The notes beneath the pieces are model-generated. The model made no database searches and was not told the origin of the DNA. It saw nothing but the letters and a program-made list of their open reading frames with translations. From CAYNHQ01 sp964397255 (GTDB lineage Bacteria; Bdellovibrionota_G; JALEGL01; DATDPG01): a DNA stretch of 64,000 nt. This document shows, piece after piece, positions 1 through 8,727 of the stretch; position 1 is the first letter of the stretch, and every line of letters starts with the position of its first letter. The stretch is from assembly GCA_964397255.1 (NCBI GenBank), contig CAYNHQ010000005.1:62001-126000 (forward strand), read 5' to 3'. Both the position numbers and the translations under genes were made by a program.

Positions 1-271
1 GGCCCTGCTCTTCAGAGTCATAGAGGCCTTTAAGCCATTGTTTCCACTTCGGCTTCTTGTGTAGTTCATCCAATATCAGAAGGGGTTTCGCGCGGTCCCA
101 TGATTTGTCTTTGATTAGAATTCGGTGTTCTTCGTCGTCAAAGTTGAGGTAATCGTAGGTGGGGTGGAGAGACTTGGCGAGGACGGTCTTTCCCGACTGA
201 CGGGGACCCATCAGAAGGACAATTTTCTTTTCTAGATCGCGAGAAATGTAGGGAGAAAGAAGCCGTTTCAT
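1..271 (-). CDS. AAA+ ATPase of the AAA_14/DUF4143 type, N-terminal part only
   Basis: The window opens inside this minus-strand gene; the first 90 codons are visible from the ATG at 271-269 and the rest lies beyond base 1. The reading was made directly from the sequence. Residues 22-29 form a Walker A loop (GPRQSGKT) and residues 64-70 a Walker B strand (LLILDEL), followed by a helix rich in Lys and Trp. A short strand before the P-loop and this spacing are typical of the AAA_14 ATPases that carry a C-terminal DUF4143 domain. Such proteins are common accessory genes of unsettled function. No Shine-Dalgarno sequence precedes the ATG, and the nearby promoter and palindrome suggest a short or absent leader. 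Confidence 0.75.
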   Translation of the reverse strand, partial: MKRLLSPYISRDLEKKIVLLMGPRQSGKTVLAKSLHPTYDYLNFDDEEHRILIKDKSWDRAKPLLILDELHKKPKWKQWLKGLYDSEEQG

Positions 272-290
272 AATGACAAAATCGGCGCGT

Positions 291-320
291 ATTCCGGATT
301 TGTCAAGACAATATCGGAAT
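291..320. repeat. Imperfect 30-base palindrome with an adjacent half copy, operator-like
   Basis: The arms ATTCCG (291-296) and CGGAAT (315-320) are exact inverted copies, and the centre holds TTGTC-AA-GACAA. The core CCGGATTTGTCAA recurs in direct orientation at about 326-338. The palindrome overlaps the putative -10 region and start point of the ATPase promoter, the usual place for an autoregulatory operator. No regulator gene is visible beside it. Confidence 0.45.
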
Positions 321-338
321 AGATGCCGGATTTGTCAA
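310..338 (-). promoter_or_regulatory. Putative promoter of the left-edge ATPase gene
   Basis: Read on the minus strand, a perfect -35 hexamer TTGACA (338-333) is followed after 17 bases by GATATT (315-310), a 4 of 6 match to the -10 consensus. A second TTGACA lies at 306-301. Both sit in a repeated unit (TTGACAAATCCGG), so the -35 box is duplicated. Transcription would start close to 303, ahead of the ATPase start at 271. Assignment is from hexamers and spacing only. Confidence 0.4.
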
Positions 339-345
339 AACAATT

Positions 346-1350
346 TCACCACATTCCCGAGCGGATGTCGTCGTCAGATTCATAGAAATTCCTCCGCCAG
401 GCGGACTGGCGGAGATCGGTCAAAAGCGAAGGAGAGAGATGCCTTCCATCTGACGCCGCCACATTGGCCTCTACATGCGCGACCTTACGCATTCCAGGGA
501 TGACCGTCGAAACATCGGGCGAAGAAAGAACAAATCGAAGCGCCAAATCGGGAAGAGATGACGCTTCTTTTCCGACGAGTCGATGGAGCCCTTCCAATTT
601 TTCTTCCAATTCTTTTTTTCGATTCCCTCGAAAATAGCCTTCACGAAAATCTCCCTGGGGAAACCGGGTGGAAGCCGTCATGGTTCCCGAGAGCCCACCC
701 ATATCGAGAGGAACACGCGCGATGACACCGAGATTCGCCTCACGTGTCAGTGGAAAAAGCGTATCCACCGGGTTTTGGTCAAAAATATTGAAAATGACTT
801 GGACGACATCGGCCACGTTTGATTGGGCGAGTAACATCGCGCTTTCCGGATCATGATCGTTGATTGAAACGCCGACGAAACGAATTTTTCCCGATCGTTT
901 CAGCCGGTCGAGCTCATCGATCCAATCATTTTCCTCCAGCCAGGGATCCTGCCAGACATGAAGTTGCATCAGATCCACATGGTTCGTGCCGAGATTTTTC
1001 AGCGTTTGTTCGGTGCATTTTCGAATATGGTCCGAAGGAAACGTTTCCCGCGCCTTCACACCGTATCGCGCCGGCCATTCCATGTTCTTTGGCGGAATCT
1101 TCGAAGCGATGAGTAGTTTGTCGCGCCCGACGCTTCGGGCCAGTTCACCCACCAGTTTTTCGGAATGCCCGTCATTATAGACCAGCGCCGTATCGTAGAA
1201 ATTAACTCCAAGTTCGAACGCCCGGCGAAGCGCTGCTCGCGACTCCTCATCGTTGCTGTCGCGCCATTCGTTTCCCCCGCCGATTCCCCATCCTCCGAAA
1301 CCGATTTCGGAAACTTTGAGTCCCGTTCTTCCTAATGTCCGATATTGCAT
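346..1350 (-). CDS. Aldo/keto reductase
   Basis: This 334-residue protein is a single-domain aldo/keto reductase, an NAD(P)H-dependent (beta/alpha)8 barrel that reduces carbonyl compounds in the cytoplasm. The N-terminus MQYRTLGRTGLKVSEIGFG is the classic family opening. The catalytic tetrad is visible as Asp and Tyr in FYDTALVYNDG, Lys in LLIASKIPP and His in VDLMQLHVW. The C-terminal SSPDVSTVIPG cofactor-binding segment is present. The substrate cannot be told from sequence. Its ATG follows directly on the TAG stop of the upstream nucleotidyltransferase gene, so the two are probably cotranscribed, although no functional link is obvious. Confidence 0.93.
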   Translation of the reverse strand: MQYRTLGRTGLKVSEIGFGGWGIGGGNEWRDSNDEESRAALRRAFELGVNFYDTALVYNDGHSEKLVGELARSVGRDKLLIASKIPPKNMEWPARYGVKARETFPSDHIRKCTEQTLKNLGTNHVDLMQLHVWQDPWLEENDWIDELDRLKRSGKIRFVGVSINDHDPESAMLLAQSNVADVVQVIFNIFDQNPVDTLFPLTREANLGVIARVPLDMGGLSGTMTASTRFPQGDFREGYFRGNRKKELEEKLEGLHRLVGKEASSLPDLALRFVLSSPDVSTVIPGMRKVAHVEANVAASDGRHLSPSLLTDLRQSAWRRNFYESDDDIRSGMW

Positions 1351-1800
1351 CTAAGGAATTTTCTGAAGATTTTTTAAGTCCAAAAGATCCTGATCTCTTC
1401 CGACAATTTTTTTGTTCGTAATCAAATCCGCTTTTCCTAAAATTTGAACAGGCACACCGTCATACGTGGATTTTTCAGAATGGCTCCATGCCTTTTCAAA
1501 CTCGAGGCCCTTGGCATGCGTAAGAATATCGATTCGGTTTGGCTCGATACCAATTTGGAAAATGGTTTCCGGATTCGCAAGATCTTCCACGGTCAAATCC
1601 ATCAGCGGAGCACCGAATTTTCGAAGAGCCTCATACACGCGCGCCGCATTTGCTCGATTTGCTTCAATCCAAATATCGAGATCCTTGGTGTAACGGGGTG
1701 CGGTGTAAAACATGACCGCATGAGCCCCGATAATAATGAACTTAGCCTTTGCTTCGGATAACTCGCGTAATAGATCTTTGAAGTCTGGATTGGCTGCCAT
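1351..1800 (-). CDS. Nucleotidyltransferase-fold protein (DUF6036/AbiEii-like)
   Basis: This 149-residue protein has the minimal nucleotidyltransferase signature near its N-terminus: IIGAHAVMFY, then RYTKDLDIWI with the paired Asp residues of the metal site, and a third acidic position in RIDILTHAKG. This is the pattern of the small stand-alone nucleotidyltransferases found in toxin-antitoxin and phage-defence loci such as AbiE. Its first 59 bases overlap the end of the small gene upstream (1742-1957) in another frame, so translation is probably coupled. A start further downstream cannot be excluded. The target is unknown. Confidence 0.75.
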   Translation of the reverse strand: MAANPDFKDLLRELSEAKAKFIIIGAHAVMFYTAPRYTKDLDIWIEANRANAARVYEALRKFGAPLMDLTVEDLANPETIFQIGIEPNRIDILTHAKGLEFEKAWSHSEKSTYDGVPVQILGKADLITNKKIVGRDQDLLDLKNLQKIP

Positions 1801-1957
1801 GACCGCCTTTAAATAGGTTCACCTCGTTAACCATTTCCCACGCTGCCGAAAAAATACCTTCCGGTCCGATTTTTTGCCAGAAGCGAAGATCAAACAAACC
1901 ATCATCTTCTTCTCCATTTCGAAGAATACGACCCATGATGACACGAGATTTTCGCAT
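1742..1957 (-). CDS. Small acidic protein, partner of the nucleotidyltransferase
   Basis: A 71-residue protein with an acidic N-terminal half, a DLRFWQKIGPEGIFSAAWEMV segment and a C-terminal RLQRSITRVIR. From memory, small proteins with this FWQ..G..A.FAAAWEMV pattern ending in RLQRS occur just upstream of DUF6036-like nucleotidyltransferases; this is recall, not a search. The pair looks like a two-gene module, perhaps antitoxin first. A perfect extended -10 sequence (TGATATAAT, 1972-1964) puts the transcription start at about the ATG at 1957, so the message may be leaderless. An internal ATG at 1936 is the alternative start. Function unknown. Confidence 0.6.
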   Translation of the reverse strand: MRKSRVIMGRILRNGEEDDGLFDLRFWQKIGPEGIFSAAWEMVNEVNLFKGGHGSQSRLQRSITRVIRSKG

Positions 1958-1963
1958 GTTTTA

Positions 1964-1972
1964 ATTATATCA
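1964..1972 (-). promoter_or_regulatory. Extended -10 promoter of the small protein/nucleotidyltransferase pair
   Basis: On the minus strand the bases TGATATAAT match the extended -10 consensus TGnTATAAT exactly. No good -35 hexamer lies 16-18 bases upstream, as is common for extended -10 promoters. The start point would fall near 1957, at the first ATG of the downstream gene. Confidence 0.45.
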
Positions 1973-1976
1973 CAGG

Positions 1977-3287
1977 CTAAAAAAGGTATTTCGCGGAGGC
2001 AAAGATCTGGTCGTTGGCATCCAATAGACCAAAAAGCGAATTGGCTTTTCCTCCCCAGGCATTTCCTCCCAATCCGAATTCCCAGGAGGGAATGGGCCGA
2101 TATAGAAGGCGCGGGCGAATGAGATACGCATGCTGATTCACAATCGACGTTCCCTTGAGTTCAATCGTCCAGGTATTGGCATCGAAATTGAAAATCGCTG
2201 CTGCTGAAACCGTATGTTGAACTTCATCTCGGAGAAAATAATTAACAATATTCCCCGACATCACACGGTCCTGTGCATATTCGATGGTGAAAAGATGCTT
2301 TAGCTCCCAGTCATAATCCACCCCCGCCGCCCACTGTAAATCGGCCTCGCGATAGCGAAAAAGGAGATTATTGTAAACCGATATATTCGGTTGGAATAAC
2401 GCTTCGCCCTTCAATGTGACGCCGTTATCGAAAACCCAGCGGGCCGTAGCTCCGGCCATTTCATTTCTAGGGTACGATCCCGAAGTTGTGCCGGGTGTTG
2501 TGATGCCGCCGATGCCGCTTACACCGCCCGGAATATCAAAGGCGGGAAACGTCTCTCGTTTTGTGAGGAACAGAAGTTCAACATCCGTTTGGTCGTGACT
2601 CCAGCCCAAACGAACTCCCCCTTCGCCCGTTAGGGGATTGTCGTCGGGAAGAGGAGCGATGATTCCCGGTAATTGCTGTGCTGTCTTATCATCTACTTGG
2701 CTTAGCGCCGTGGGGTAGGGCAGACCCAAAAGAGAGAAAAATGAAGGTTGCAAAAGAGAATTATCCGTCTCCGCTACATCAAATTCCGACCGACGGAAAA
2801 ACGGTTGGTAAATCGCTTCGGCGACGAAGGGTTTTCGATCATAAATCAGGCGCAAGAGGGGAACGGGAAGATATGTGTCCTCTACTTCCGGATCGATGAG
2901 GTGACGAACATCTCGCGGGTTGATCGCGTCGGTGGGGCTGACGTATTCCATCACACCCCAGCGAACGACTCGCTCTCCGCCTTCCACAAGCCATGGGCCG
3001 GAAGCCCAACAAAGATAGGCTTCGTAAAGGTTCGCTTCGAATTGTTGATATGTATTCTCCGGAAGGGCGAGCGTATACCGAGCGAGAAGTGAGCCGGTAA
3101 CCGACCATTTCTCCCAGGCCTGATGCCCCTCGGCGAAAATGCGCGTATCGTTTTCCACTAGATGTTCGACATCGTTATCGTTGTGCGTGTCTCCCGCCCA
3201 AATCGTCCGAACATTTCCGCGAAATTCAAAAGCAAAAAGAGAAGTGGAAAACAAAGAGAAGGTGAGAATGAAAATAAACTGAATCAC
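1977..3287 (-). CDS. DUF1302-like outer-membrane beta-barrel protein
   Basis: The 436-residue protein starts with a signal peptide (hydrophobic residues 2-18, cut after SLFA) and then shows many short amphipathic strands rich in aromatic residues, ending in Phe (ASAKYLF), the outer-membrane insertion signal. Segments such as ERVVRWGVMEYVSPTDAINPRD are typical of DUF1302/DUF1302-like proteins. It is the last gene of a minus-strand group with a LolA-like protein, an FtsX-type permease and an ABC ATPase. Its start overlaps the LolA-like gene by four bases. The set suggests an envelope-spanning lipid or lipoprotein export route with this barrel as the outer-membrane end, which is inference from context. 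Confidence 0.8.
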   Translation of the reverse strand: MIQFIFILTFSLFSTSLFAFEFRGNVRTIWAGDTHNDNDVEHLVENDTRIFAEGHQAWEKWSVTGSLLARYTLALPENTYQQFEANLYEAYLCWASGPWLVEGGERVVRWGVMEYVSPTDAINPRDVRHLIDPEVEDTYLPVPLLRLIYDRKPFVAEAIYQPFFRRSEFDVAETDNSLLQPSFFSLLGLPYPTALSQVDDKTAQQLPGIIAPLPDDNPLTGEGGVRLGWSHDQTDVELLFLTKRETFPAFDIPGGVSGIGGITTPGTTSGSYPRNEMAGATARWVFDNGVTLKGEALFQPNISVYNNLLFRYREADLQWAAGVDYDWELKHLFTIEYAQDRVMSGNIVNYFLRDEVQHTVSAAAIFNFDANTWTIELKGTSIVNQHAYLIRPRLLYRPIPSWEFGLGGNAWGGKANSLFGLLDANDQIFASAKYLF

Positions 3288-4048
3288 TTGCCCAAAGATG
3301 TGACGGTAAAAATGGCGTCGTTGATAGGAGCATCATATTTAATCGAATGAACTTCATACGACGTTTTTCGCTTCTTTTCATGATTTTCCATTTCGAGTTT
3401 CATCTGTGTCCACACACCTGAAATGTTTTCTATTGCAAGCGAACGAAGTGTTTTAAGTAATTTCCCTTCCCGATCGTAGAGGTCGATTTTTCGTGAAATG
3501 AAGTTTTCTTTGTCGACCCAACTGATCGACTTGCTGTATTGCGATCGAACTTTTTTCTTCGTCACCGATTCAATTTTATAACAGGAATGTCCATCGACCG
3601 CTTCCTCGCCGAGCGATTGGTAATCCGAGTCATCGATATTTTTCCGTTCCATATCTTCATAGCTGAAATCCGTATCGGCGAACTCTTGGCTTTTCACGCT
3701 TCCCCGAATCCGACGGACACGGCGAAGAGCAGGGGTATATAAATGCTGATCCGCCTCGCCACTGGGCTGGTCGAGAATGAGAAGGGCAAGGCCCTTGATA
3801 TCGGCGGGAGCCGTAAAGTCGATCCGGACCTGGTCGAGTTTGCTTACCACCTTTCGTCGAAAGAGCATCGTTCGCGTTCTTGTTTTTCCATCGGGCTCAT
3901 ACACCGTTGTCGTCATCGTGCCCTCAGTCGAGCGCCCCCCATCCAGATGTATGGCCCGGTCGACAATATCACGGGGGGCGAGTGACTCGGCGCCAAATGC
4001 TCGCGACGCCAGAAAGAGAAATAAGAAAAAGGTTTTATTCATATTCAA
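3284..4048 (-). CDS. LolA-like outer-membrane lipoprotein-sorting protein
   Basis: A 254-residue periplasmic protein with an N-terminal signal peptide (about residues 1-19, ending FGA). The body contains LALLILDQPSGEADQHLYTPALRRVRRI and GSVKSQEFADTDFSYEDM, the pattern of the LolA-like family PF17131, which has the half-barrel lipid-carrying fold of LolA and LolB. These proteins are often encoded beside FtsX-type permeases or RND transporters. Here the gene lies between the permease (overlap 4035-4048) and the outer-membrane barrel, so it probably carries a hydrophobic cargo across the periplasm. Cargo identity is unknown. Confidence 0.85.
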   Translation of the reverse strand: MNMNKTFFLFLFLASRAFGAESLAPRDIVDRAIHLDGGRSTEGTMTTTVYEPDGKTRTRTMLFRRKVVSKLDQVRIDFTAPADIKGLALLILDQPSGEADQHLYTPALRRVRRIRGSVKSQEFADTDFSYEDMERKNIDDSDYQSLGEEAVDGHSCYKIESVTKKKVRSQYSKSISWVDKENFISRKIDLYDREGKLLKTLRSLAIENISGVWTQMKLEMENHEKKRKTSYEVHSIKYDAPINDAIFTVTSLGK

Positions 4049-6599
4049 TGGCCTTTACCACGTTTAGGCGTGAGGCGACACGCGCGGGAAAATAGGAAGC
4101 GAGAAACGAAAGAAGGAGTCCGGCAATCGCGCCGGCGAAAATTCTCCCATACGCAATACGAAGTGCGAATCGCCATCCCGTGGCCTGGGGAATAATGACC
4201 GTAAAAATAATTTGTGTCAGAAGAATACCGAGAAGAAACCCAAGAAGCATCCCGCCGATCGCGAGATAACTTCCTTCGGCCGTAACCATTCGGGCGACTT
4301 GCTTTCGTGTGGCGCCCAGAGCACGCAGAACACCAATTTCACGAGTCTTCTCAAGAACGGAAGCGAGAAGTGTATTAATGACACCCAAAACCGCGACGAT
4401 TACAGCGATGAGTTCCATCACTTTGATGATTCTGTACGTCTCGTCGATAACACGAAAAACCTCCGTTTTGAGCTCCTCATTGGTTAAGGCAAAGAGTTCA
4501 AATTTTTTGCCTACTGTCGAGAGAACACGCTGGCGTACCTCTTCAACTTTGCTTTTATCACGAAGGTAAAGATCGAAACTATCCACCAATCGGTCGTCGA
4601 AAAACTGAATAAATGGGGCTCTTCCCATAATGAGTAATCCCCGGTCCGATATGTAATCTTCAATCACGCCGATAATTGGCACTTTGACAATGCCCTTGGT
4701 CGTTTGAAGTGGGAGCAAATCACCCAGATGATAATGAAATCGTCTTTCAAAATTGTTTGAAATTAAAACAGAAGGCTCATGGTTCAAGCGCTTGCGTGCC
4801 TCGTCGATGTTGCCGCTAAGAAAGTCCCGTTGGACATGCGCTAAATATATTTCTGAAATATTCGAGAGGAGGGGGATTTGAATTCCATTCACATCCACGT
4901 CGACGATTCGAACTTTATCGATCGCCTCGACTTCCGGCCATTTTGCCATCTCCTGATCGAGGTCTTCTTTGAGCGACCGATTGTCCATGTGCGCGAGTTT
5001 GGATCCCGATGTGACGTAGATCTGCGCGGGGATCGATTGATTCACCCAACGTTGCACCGTTCGCTTAAAACTTCCCAAGTAATTATCGATCTCCACGACC
5101 ATCGCAAATCCCATCATGATCGCGGAAAGCGTGACCGCGGCGCGCGATACTTGGCGGGGAAGATTATCAAAGGCCAGGCGCTCCGGTGGACCCAGAATTC
5201 GACGAGCAATCGGTTGAATCCGGGGCCAAATCGAGGCGATGAGCGTGGGAGCAATGAAAGCAAACATCAAAACCGAACTAAATTGAGCAGAGTAGCCCCA
5301 ATAAATACTTTCGAGGTGAGGAGCCGCGACCCAAAAAATCGCGCAGAGCAGGGCCAGAACATATGCGATTTTCGCATTGAGCGATTTCCATGTCGGTGTG
5401 CGGGCATGTTTTGTTCCCTCAAATCGAAGCCCTTCCACAGGCGTTACACTCGCGGCTAGGCGGGCGGGGCCGAATGCGGCAATAACCGACGAACCCATCC
5501 CCGACAACATGCCAAAGAAAAGAACCCAGGGGCTCACGTAAATATCTTCCGGATTTACTTTGAGAAAAATTGCCGAGACCGATTGGCTGACAGAGGCGAG
5601 CATGCCTCGCCCGATGAAAAGACCGCCAAAAAGACCGATGAACGACGCAAGGGTACCCAGTACAAGCGCCTCGCCGATAAAAAGGAGAATGATGTCGCTT
5701 CGCTTCGCGCCGAGGGCTCGTGCAATCGAGATTTCACGCCGACGCTGTGTGACGGAAATTTGCATCGTGTTGTAAATCATAAAAAGGCCGACCATGAGCG
5801 CCACGAATCCCCCCATGTTGAGGCCGGTTTGAAAAGAGGCGAGCATGGACTGAGCGCTATCTCCCCTTTGCCTGGGGAACTCGACCTTATAGGCATTCCC
5901 CAATGCGCTTTTCAGTTTTTCTTTCGCGGTGGCGATGGGAAGTTCGTCGCTTGTGATGATGTCATATCGATCAAATTTTCCTTCTTTGCCCCACAGAGCC
6001 TGCGCGGCGAAAATATCCATCATCATAAAGCTTCCACCGAAGGCGCGAGCAGGCCCTTCCGCTTTAAGAAGGCCCCGGACACGCAGCTTTTCCGTTCGAT
6101 CGAACGACATCACTTGAATTGAATCTCCGACAGTTAAATGATGGCGTCGTGCGAGGTCTTCCGAAGCTAAAACGGCGTTTGGATCATTTAAAAAAGCCAG
6201 AGGATCGTCGACTTCTCCCTCGTTTTTGGAGAAACGGTAATCACGGAATTTTTCATCGCCCGTAAAATCGATTCCGAGAATCAAAATCGTTTCATTTCCC
6301 AGTTGGGGGACTTTCGCCGTCTGCTGGACGACCGGCGTGACATATTTCACGTAAGGAAGTTTTTCGATCTTCTCCCAGAGGTCTTCGGGGACTCCTGCTT
6401 CGCCGGCGGAAACTTGAAGTGTGGCTCTGCCGGCGATGGAGTCGATCATTCGCCGGAAGCTTTCCAAAATCGTATGGTTTACGGTTTGAATTGCAATGAC
6501 GACGGCCACGCCAAGAGCCACGCCGCAAATCGTAAGAAGGGTTCTAGAAGCATGCCTTCGAGCGTGGCGCAGGCTTAAATACTGAATGAGGCGAATCAT
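4035..6599 (-). CDS. FtsX/LolC-E-type ABC transporter permease
   Basis: An 854-residue inner-membrane protein with duplicated FtsX-type permease units. An N-terminal transmembrane helix (about 20-40) is followed by a large MacB-PCD periplasmic domain, three helices at about 265-390, a second periplasmic domain at about 500-720, and a final helix bundle. The REISIARALGAKR and REIGVLRALGATRKQ coupling segments are the two FtsX signatures. It would work with the LolD-like ATPase, whose gene overlaps it by four bases, in mechanotransmission or extraction of lipids or lipoproteins from the inner membrane. The single long chain replaces the usual LolC plus LolE pair. Confidence 0.9.
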   Translation of the reverse strand: MIRLIQYLSLRHARRHASRTLLTICGVALGVAVVIAIQTVNHTILESFRRMIDSIAGRATLQVSAGEAGVPEDLWEKIEKLPYVKYVTPVVQQTAKVPQLGNETILILGIDFTGDEKFRDYRFSKNEGEVDDPLAFLNDPNAVLASEDLARRHHLTVGDSIQVMSFDRTEKLRVRGLLKAEGPARAFGGSFMMMDIFAAQALWGKEGKFDRYDIITSDELPIATAKEKLKSALGNAYKVEFPRQRGDSAQSMLASFQTGLNMGGFVALMVGLFMIYNTMQISVTQRRREISIARALGAKRSDIILLFIGEALVLGTLASFIGLFGGLFIGRGMLASVSQSVSAIFLKVNPEDIYVSPWVLFFGMLSGMGSSVIAAFGPARLAASVTPVEGLRFEGTKHARTPTWKSLNAKIAYVLALLCAIFWVAAPHLESIYWGYSAQFSSVLMFAFIAPTLIASIWPRIQPIARRILGPPERLAFDNLPRQVSRAAVTLSAIMMGFAMVVEIDNYLGSFKRTVQRWVNQSIPAQIYVTSGSKLAHMDNRSLKEDLDQEMAKWPEVEAIDKVRIVDVDVNGIQIPLLSNISEIYLAHVQRDFLSGNIDEARKRLNHEPSVLISNNFERRFHYHLGDLLPLQTTKGIVKVPIIGVIEDYISDRGLLIMGRAPFIQFFDDRLVDSFDLYLRDKSKVEEVRQRVLSTVGKKFELFALTNEELKTEVFRVIDETYRIIKVMELIAVIVAVLGVINTLLASVLEKTREIGVLRALGATRKQVARMVTAEGSYLAIGGMLLGFLLGILLTQIIFTVIIPQATGWRFALRIAYGRIFAGAIAGLLLSFLASYFPARVASRLNVVKAIEYE

Positions 6600-7291
6600 T
6601 TCAGTGCGGCGATCCTGGCCGCCTGGTCGGAAAAAATCTCGCCGTCACGGATTTCCAAAAGACGAGTTCCAAATCGAGCCGCGCGGGGATCATGCGTGAC
6701 AATCAAAATTGTTTTTTCAGCTTCACGATTGAGTGTTTGGAAGAGAGAAAGAATTTCCTCTCCCTTATTTGAATCGAGATTTCCGGTTGGCTCATCGGCG
6801 AGAAGTATCGGCGGATCATGAATGAGCGCCCGCGCAATGGCCACTCGCTGCATTTCTCCTCCCGAGAGTTGATCGGGAGTATGTGTCATGCGCGAGCTAA
6901 GACCGACCTGATTGAGTAGCTGTTTTCCCCGTTCTTCCGCTTTTTGTCGCGACATTTGGTCGAGAAGCGCGGGGAAGATCACATTCTCCAACGCCGTGAG
7001 CGTCGGCAGAAGATGAAAAAATTGAAAAACGAATCCCAACTTGTGACGGCGGAGCATCGTTCGGCCGTTATCGTCGAGCTTTGAAATGGGCGCGCCATCG
7101 ATTTCAATTTCACCCGACGAAGGCTGATCGAGCGTTCCCATTAAATGGAGCAATGTCGATTTCCCCGAACCCGAAGGCCCCATCACAACGACAAACTCGC
7201 CTTTTTCAACGTTGAGGGAAACGGAGTGAAGCGCACGAACTTCTTCTCCCCCGCTCGGGTAGCTTTTGGAAACGTTTGTAAATCGAATCAT
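6596..7291 (-). CDS. LolD/MacB-type ABC transporter ATP-binding protein
   Basis: A 231-residue ATPase of standard length. Walker A (GPSGSGKST) lies near residue 40, then the Q-loop (FVFQFFHLLPTLTALENV), the signature LSGGEMQRVAIARAL, Walker B (ILLADEPTGNLD) and the H-loop His (VTHDPRAA). The EPTGNLDS tail of Walker B and the FQFFHLLPTLTA segment are typical of the LolD/MacB/FtsE branch. It energises the FtsX-type permease encoded directly downstream. Upstream lies the APC transporter gene, only four bases away, which may share the transcript. Confidence 0.95.
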   Translation of the reverse strand: MIRFTNVSKSYPSGGEEVRALHSVSLNVEKGEFVVVMGPSGSGKSTLLHLMGTLDQPSSGEIEIDGAPISKLDDNGRTMLRRHKLGFVFQFFHLLPTLTALENVIFPALLDQMSRQKAEERGKQLLNQVGLSSRMTHTPDQLSGGEMQRVAIARALIHDPPILLADEPTGNLDSNKGEEILSLFQTLNREAEKTILIVTHDPRAARFGTRLLEIRDGEIFSDQAARIAALK

Positions 7292-7295
7292 CGAT

Positions 7296-8696
7296 TTATC
7301 GGGCCGACTTTTGCCGCTTCAGCTCTAACCAATAAATCAGAAGACCCACGAAAACAAAGAGGAATGCGCCCCCACCGACTTTAAGTTCAAAGGATGCCAC
7401 ATTGGCAGCGTCTTTCGGCGGGATGAGCGCTAGGACAATCGCCACAAGCGTCGAGCCCAGGCCAAGGAGAGAAATTAAAATTCGACCGATGGTTTTTCCC
7501 GGAACGGGAATAATTTCAGAAGTGATCGGCGCTTTTCCCAAGACCAAGATCGCCGCGAACATATAAACATAGGGAATGAAGAACACGATGATCGTCATAT
7601 CGAGAAGTGTGAGATAAGCCCCCTTGACCGACTCACCGGCAAAACTGGCTAGGAGAAGCACGGTTGCGATGATTCCCTGTGTAAGCAGGGCCACGTACGG
7701 AGTTCCCCACTTCGGATGGAGTTTTCCAAAAGCATCGGGAAGATGTTTGTCGAGGCCTGCCACAAATGGGACGCGAGCGGCGCCGGTCAACCAGGCTCCA
7801 ACTCCTCCCAAGTGACCGACGACAATGGAGAGAGCAATCGCACCCCCTAGAAAGAGAAGACCGAATTTATCGCAAACCTTGGTGGTAGCTTCGACCATTC
7901 CCGTAATCACACCGACATCGTTTTGGGGAATTACCCAGAGAATCGCAGCGGTGGCGACGACGTAAATAAAAAAGATGGCAAAACCGGAAATGAGAAGGGC
8001 GCGGGGAATCGTTCGAATCGGATCTTTGATTTCTCCACCCATTGTGGAAGGAAGTTCAAGCCCCGCCAATGCGAAGCAAAGTGAAGACCAAAGAATAATC
8101 GTATCCTTATCGCTAAAGTCAGGGATGAGTTGGCCGCCGCTCAAATGATTCGCCAATGGATTGGTGGCGAGATAGGCCAGGCCCAGAAGTATTAAAAGAA
8201 GGCCGGGAACCCACGTGGTGATTCCGCCGATGTTTTGAATCCATTTTCCCCGCCTCATACCGATCATATTGAGGATGAGGGCGACCCAAAGAATCAAAAG
8301 AGCGACAGAACCGACATATGCATGGTTATCCGCCAAATGTTTCGACCCTGCTCCGCCGACGAGAGCGGAAATACCCGCAGCGCTAATCAGAAGAGAGGGG
8401 AAGTAAGTGAGGTTGTTCCCCCAATAGCACCAGCCGCAGATGAACCCATGAAGATCTCCGAACGCCATTTTTGTCCAGACGTAGATCCCCCCTTCATCGG
8501 GATGCCGCGTGGAGAGTTCCGCTACGATGAAACCCTGCGGGAGAAAAAAGAGGAGCATCGCCAGAAGCCAGATCGAGAGCGATCCGTAGCCGGTAGCCGC
8601 GGCAATGGGAATCCACCGGAGGCCCAAGATCGCCGCAATGTTAAAGAGGATGACGTCAAATAGCCCCAGTTCGCGCTTGAGTCCCTTAATTTCCAT
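7296..8696 (-). CDS. APC-superfamily amino acid permease
   Basis: A 466-residue membrane protein with about twelve hydrophobic segments and the order typical of the amino acid-polyamine-organocation superfamily. The N-terminal half-helix region carries GLRWIPIAAATGYGSL, and helix 6 carries SLCFALAGLELPSTMGGEIKDPIRTIPRALL, the conserved AFxGxE..ge.knP.R..P.A motif. It imports or exchanges an amino acid or polyamine in the inner membrane; the substrate is not predictable. It is the first gene of the minus-strand group running to 1977, four bases from the ABC ATPase gene. Confidence 0.9.
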   Translation of the reverse strand: MEIKGLKRELGLFDVILFNIAAILGLRWIPIAAATGYGSLSIWLLAMLLFFLPQGFIVAELSTRHPDEGGIYVWTKMAFGDLHGFICGWCYWGNNLTYFPSLLISAAGISALVGGAGSKHLADNHAYVGSVALLILWVALILNMIGMRRGKWIQNIGGITTWVPGLLLILLGLAYLATNPLANHLSGGQLIPDFSDKDTIILWSSLCFALAGLELPSTMGGEIKDPIRTIPRALLISGFAIFFIYVVATAAILWVIPQNDVGVITGMVEATTKVCDKFGLLFLGGAIALSIVVGHLGGVGAWLTGAARVPFVAGLDKHLPDAFGKLHPKWGTPYVALLTQGIIATVLLLASFAGESVKGAYLTLLDMTIIVFFIPYVYMFAAILVLGKAPITSEIIPVPGKTIGRILISLLGLGSTLVAIVLALIPPKDAANVASFELKVGGGAFLFVFVGLLIYWLELKRQKSAR

Positions 8697-8727
8697 CGGC
8701 GCAAACTACCAAGATTTTGGCGAGAAT

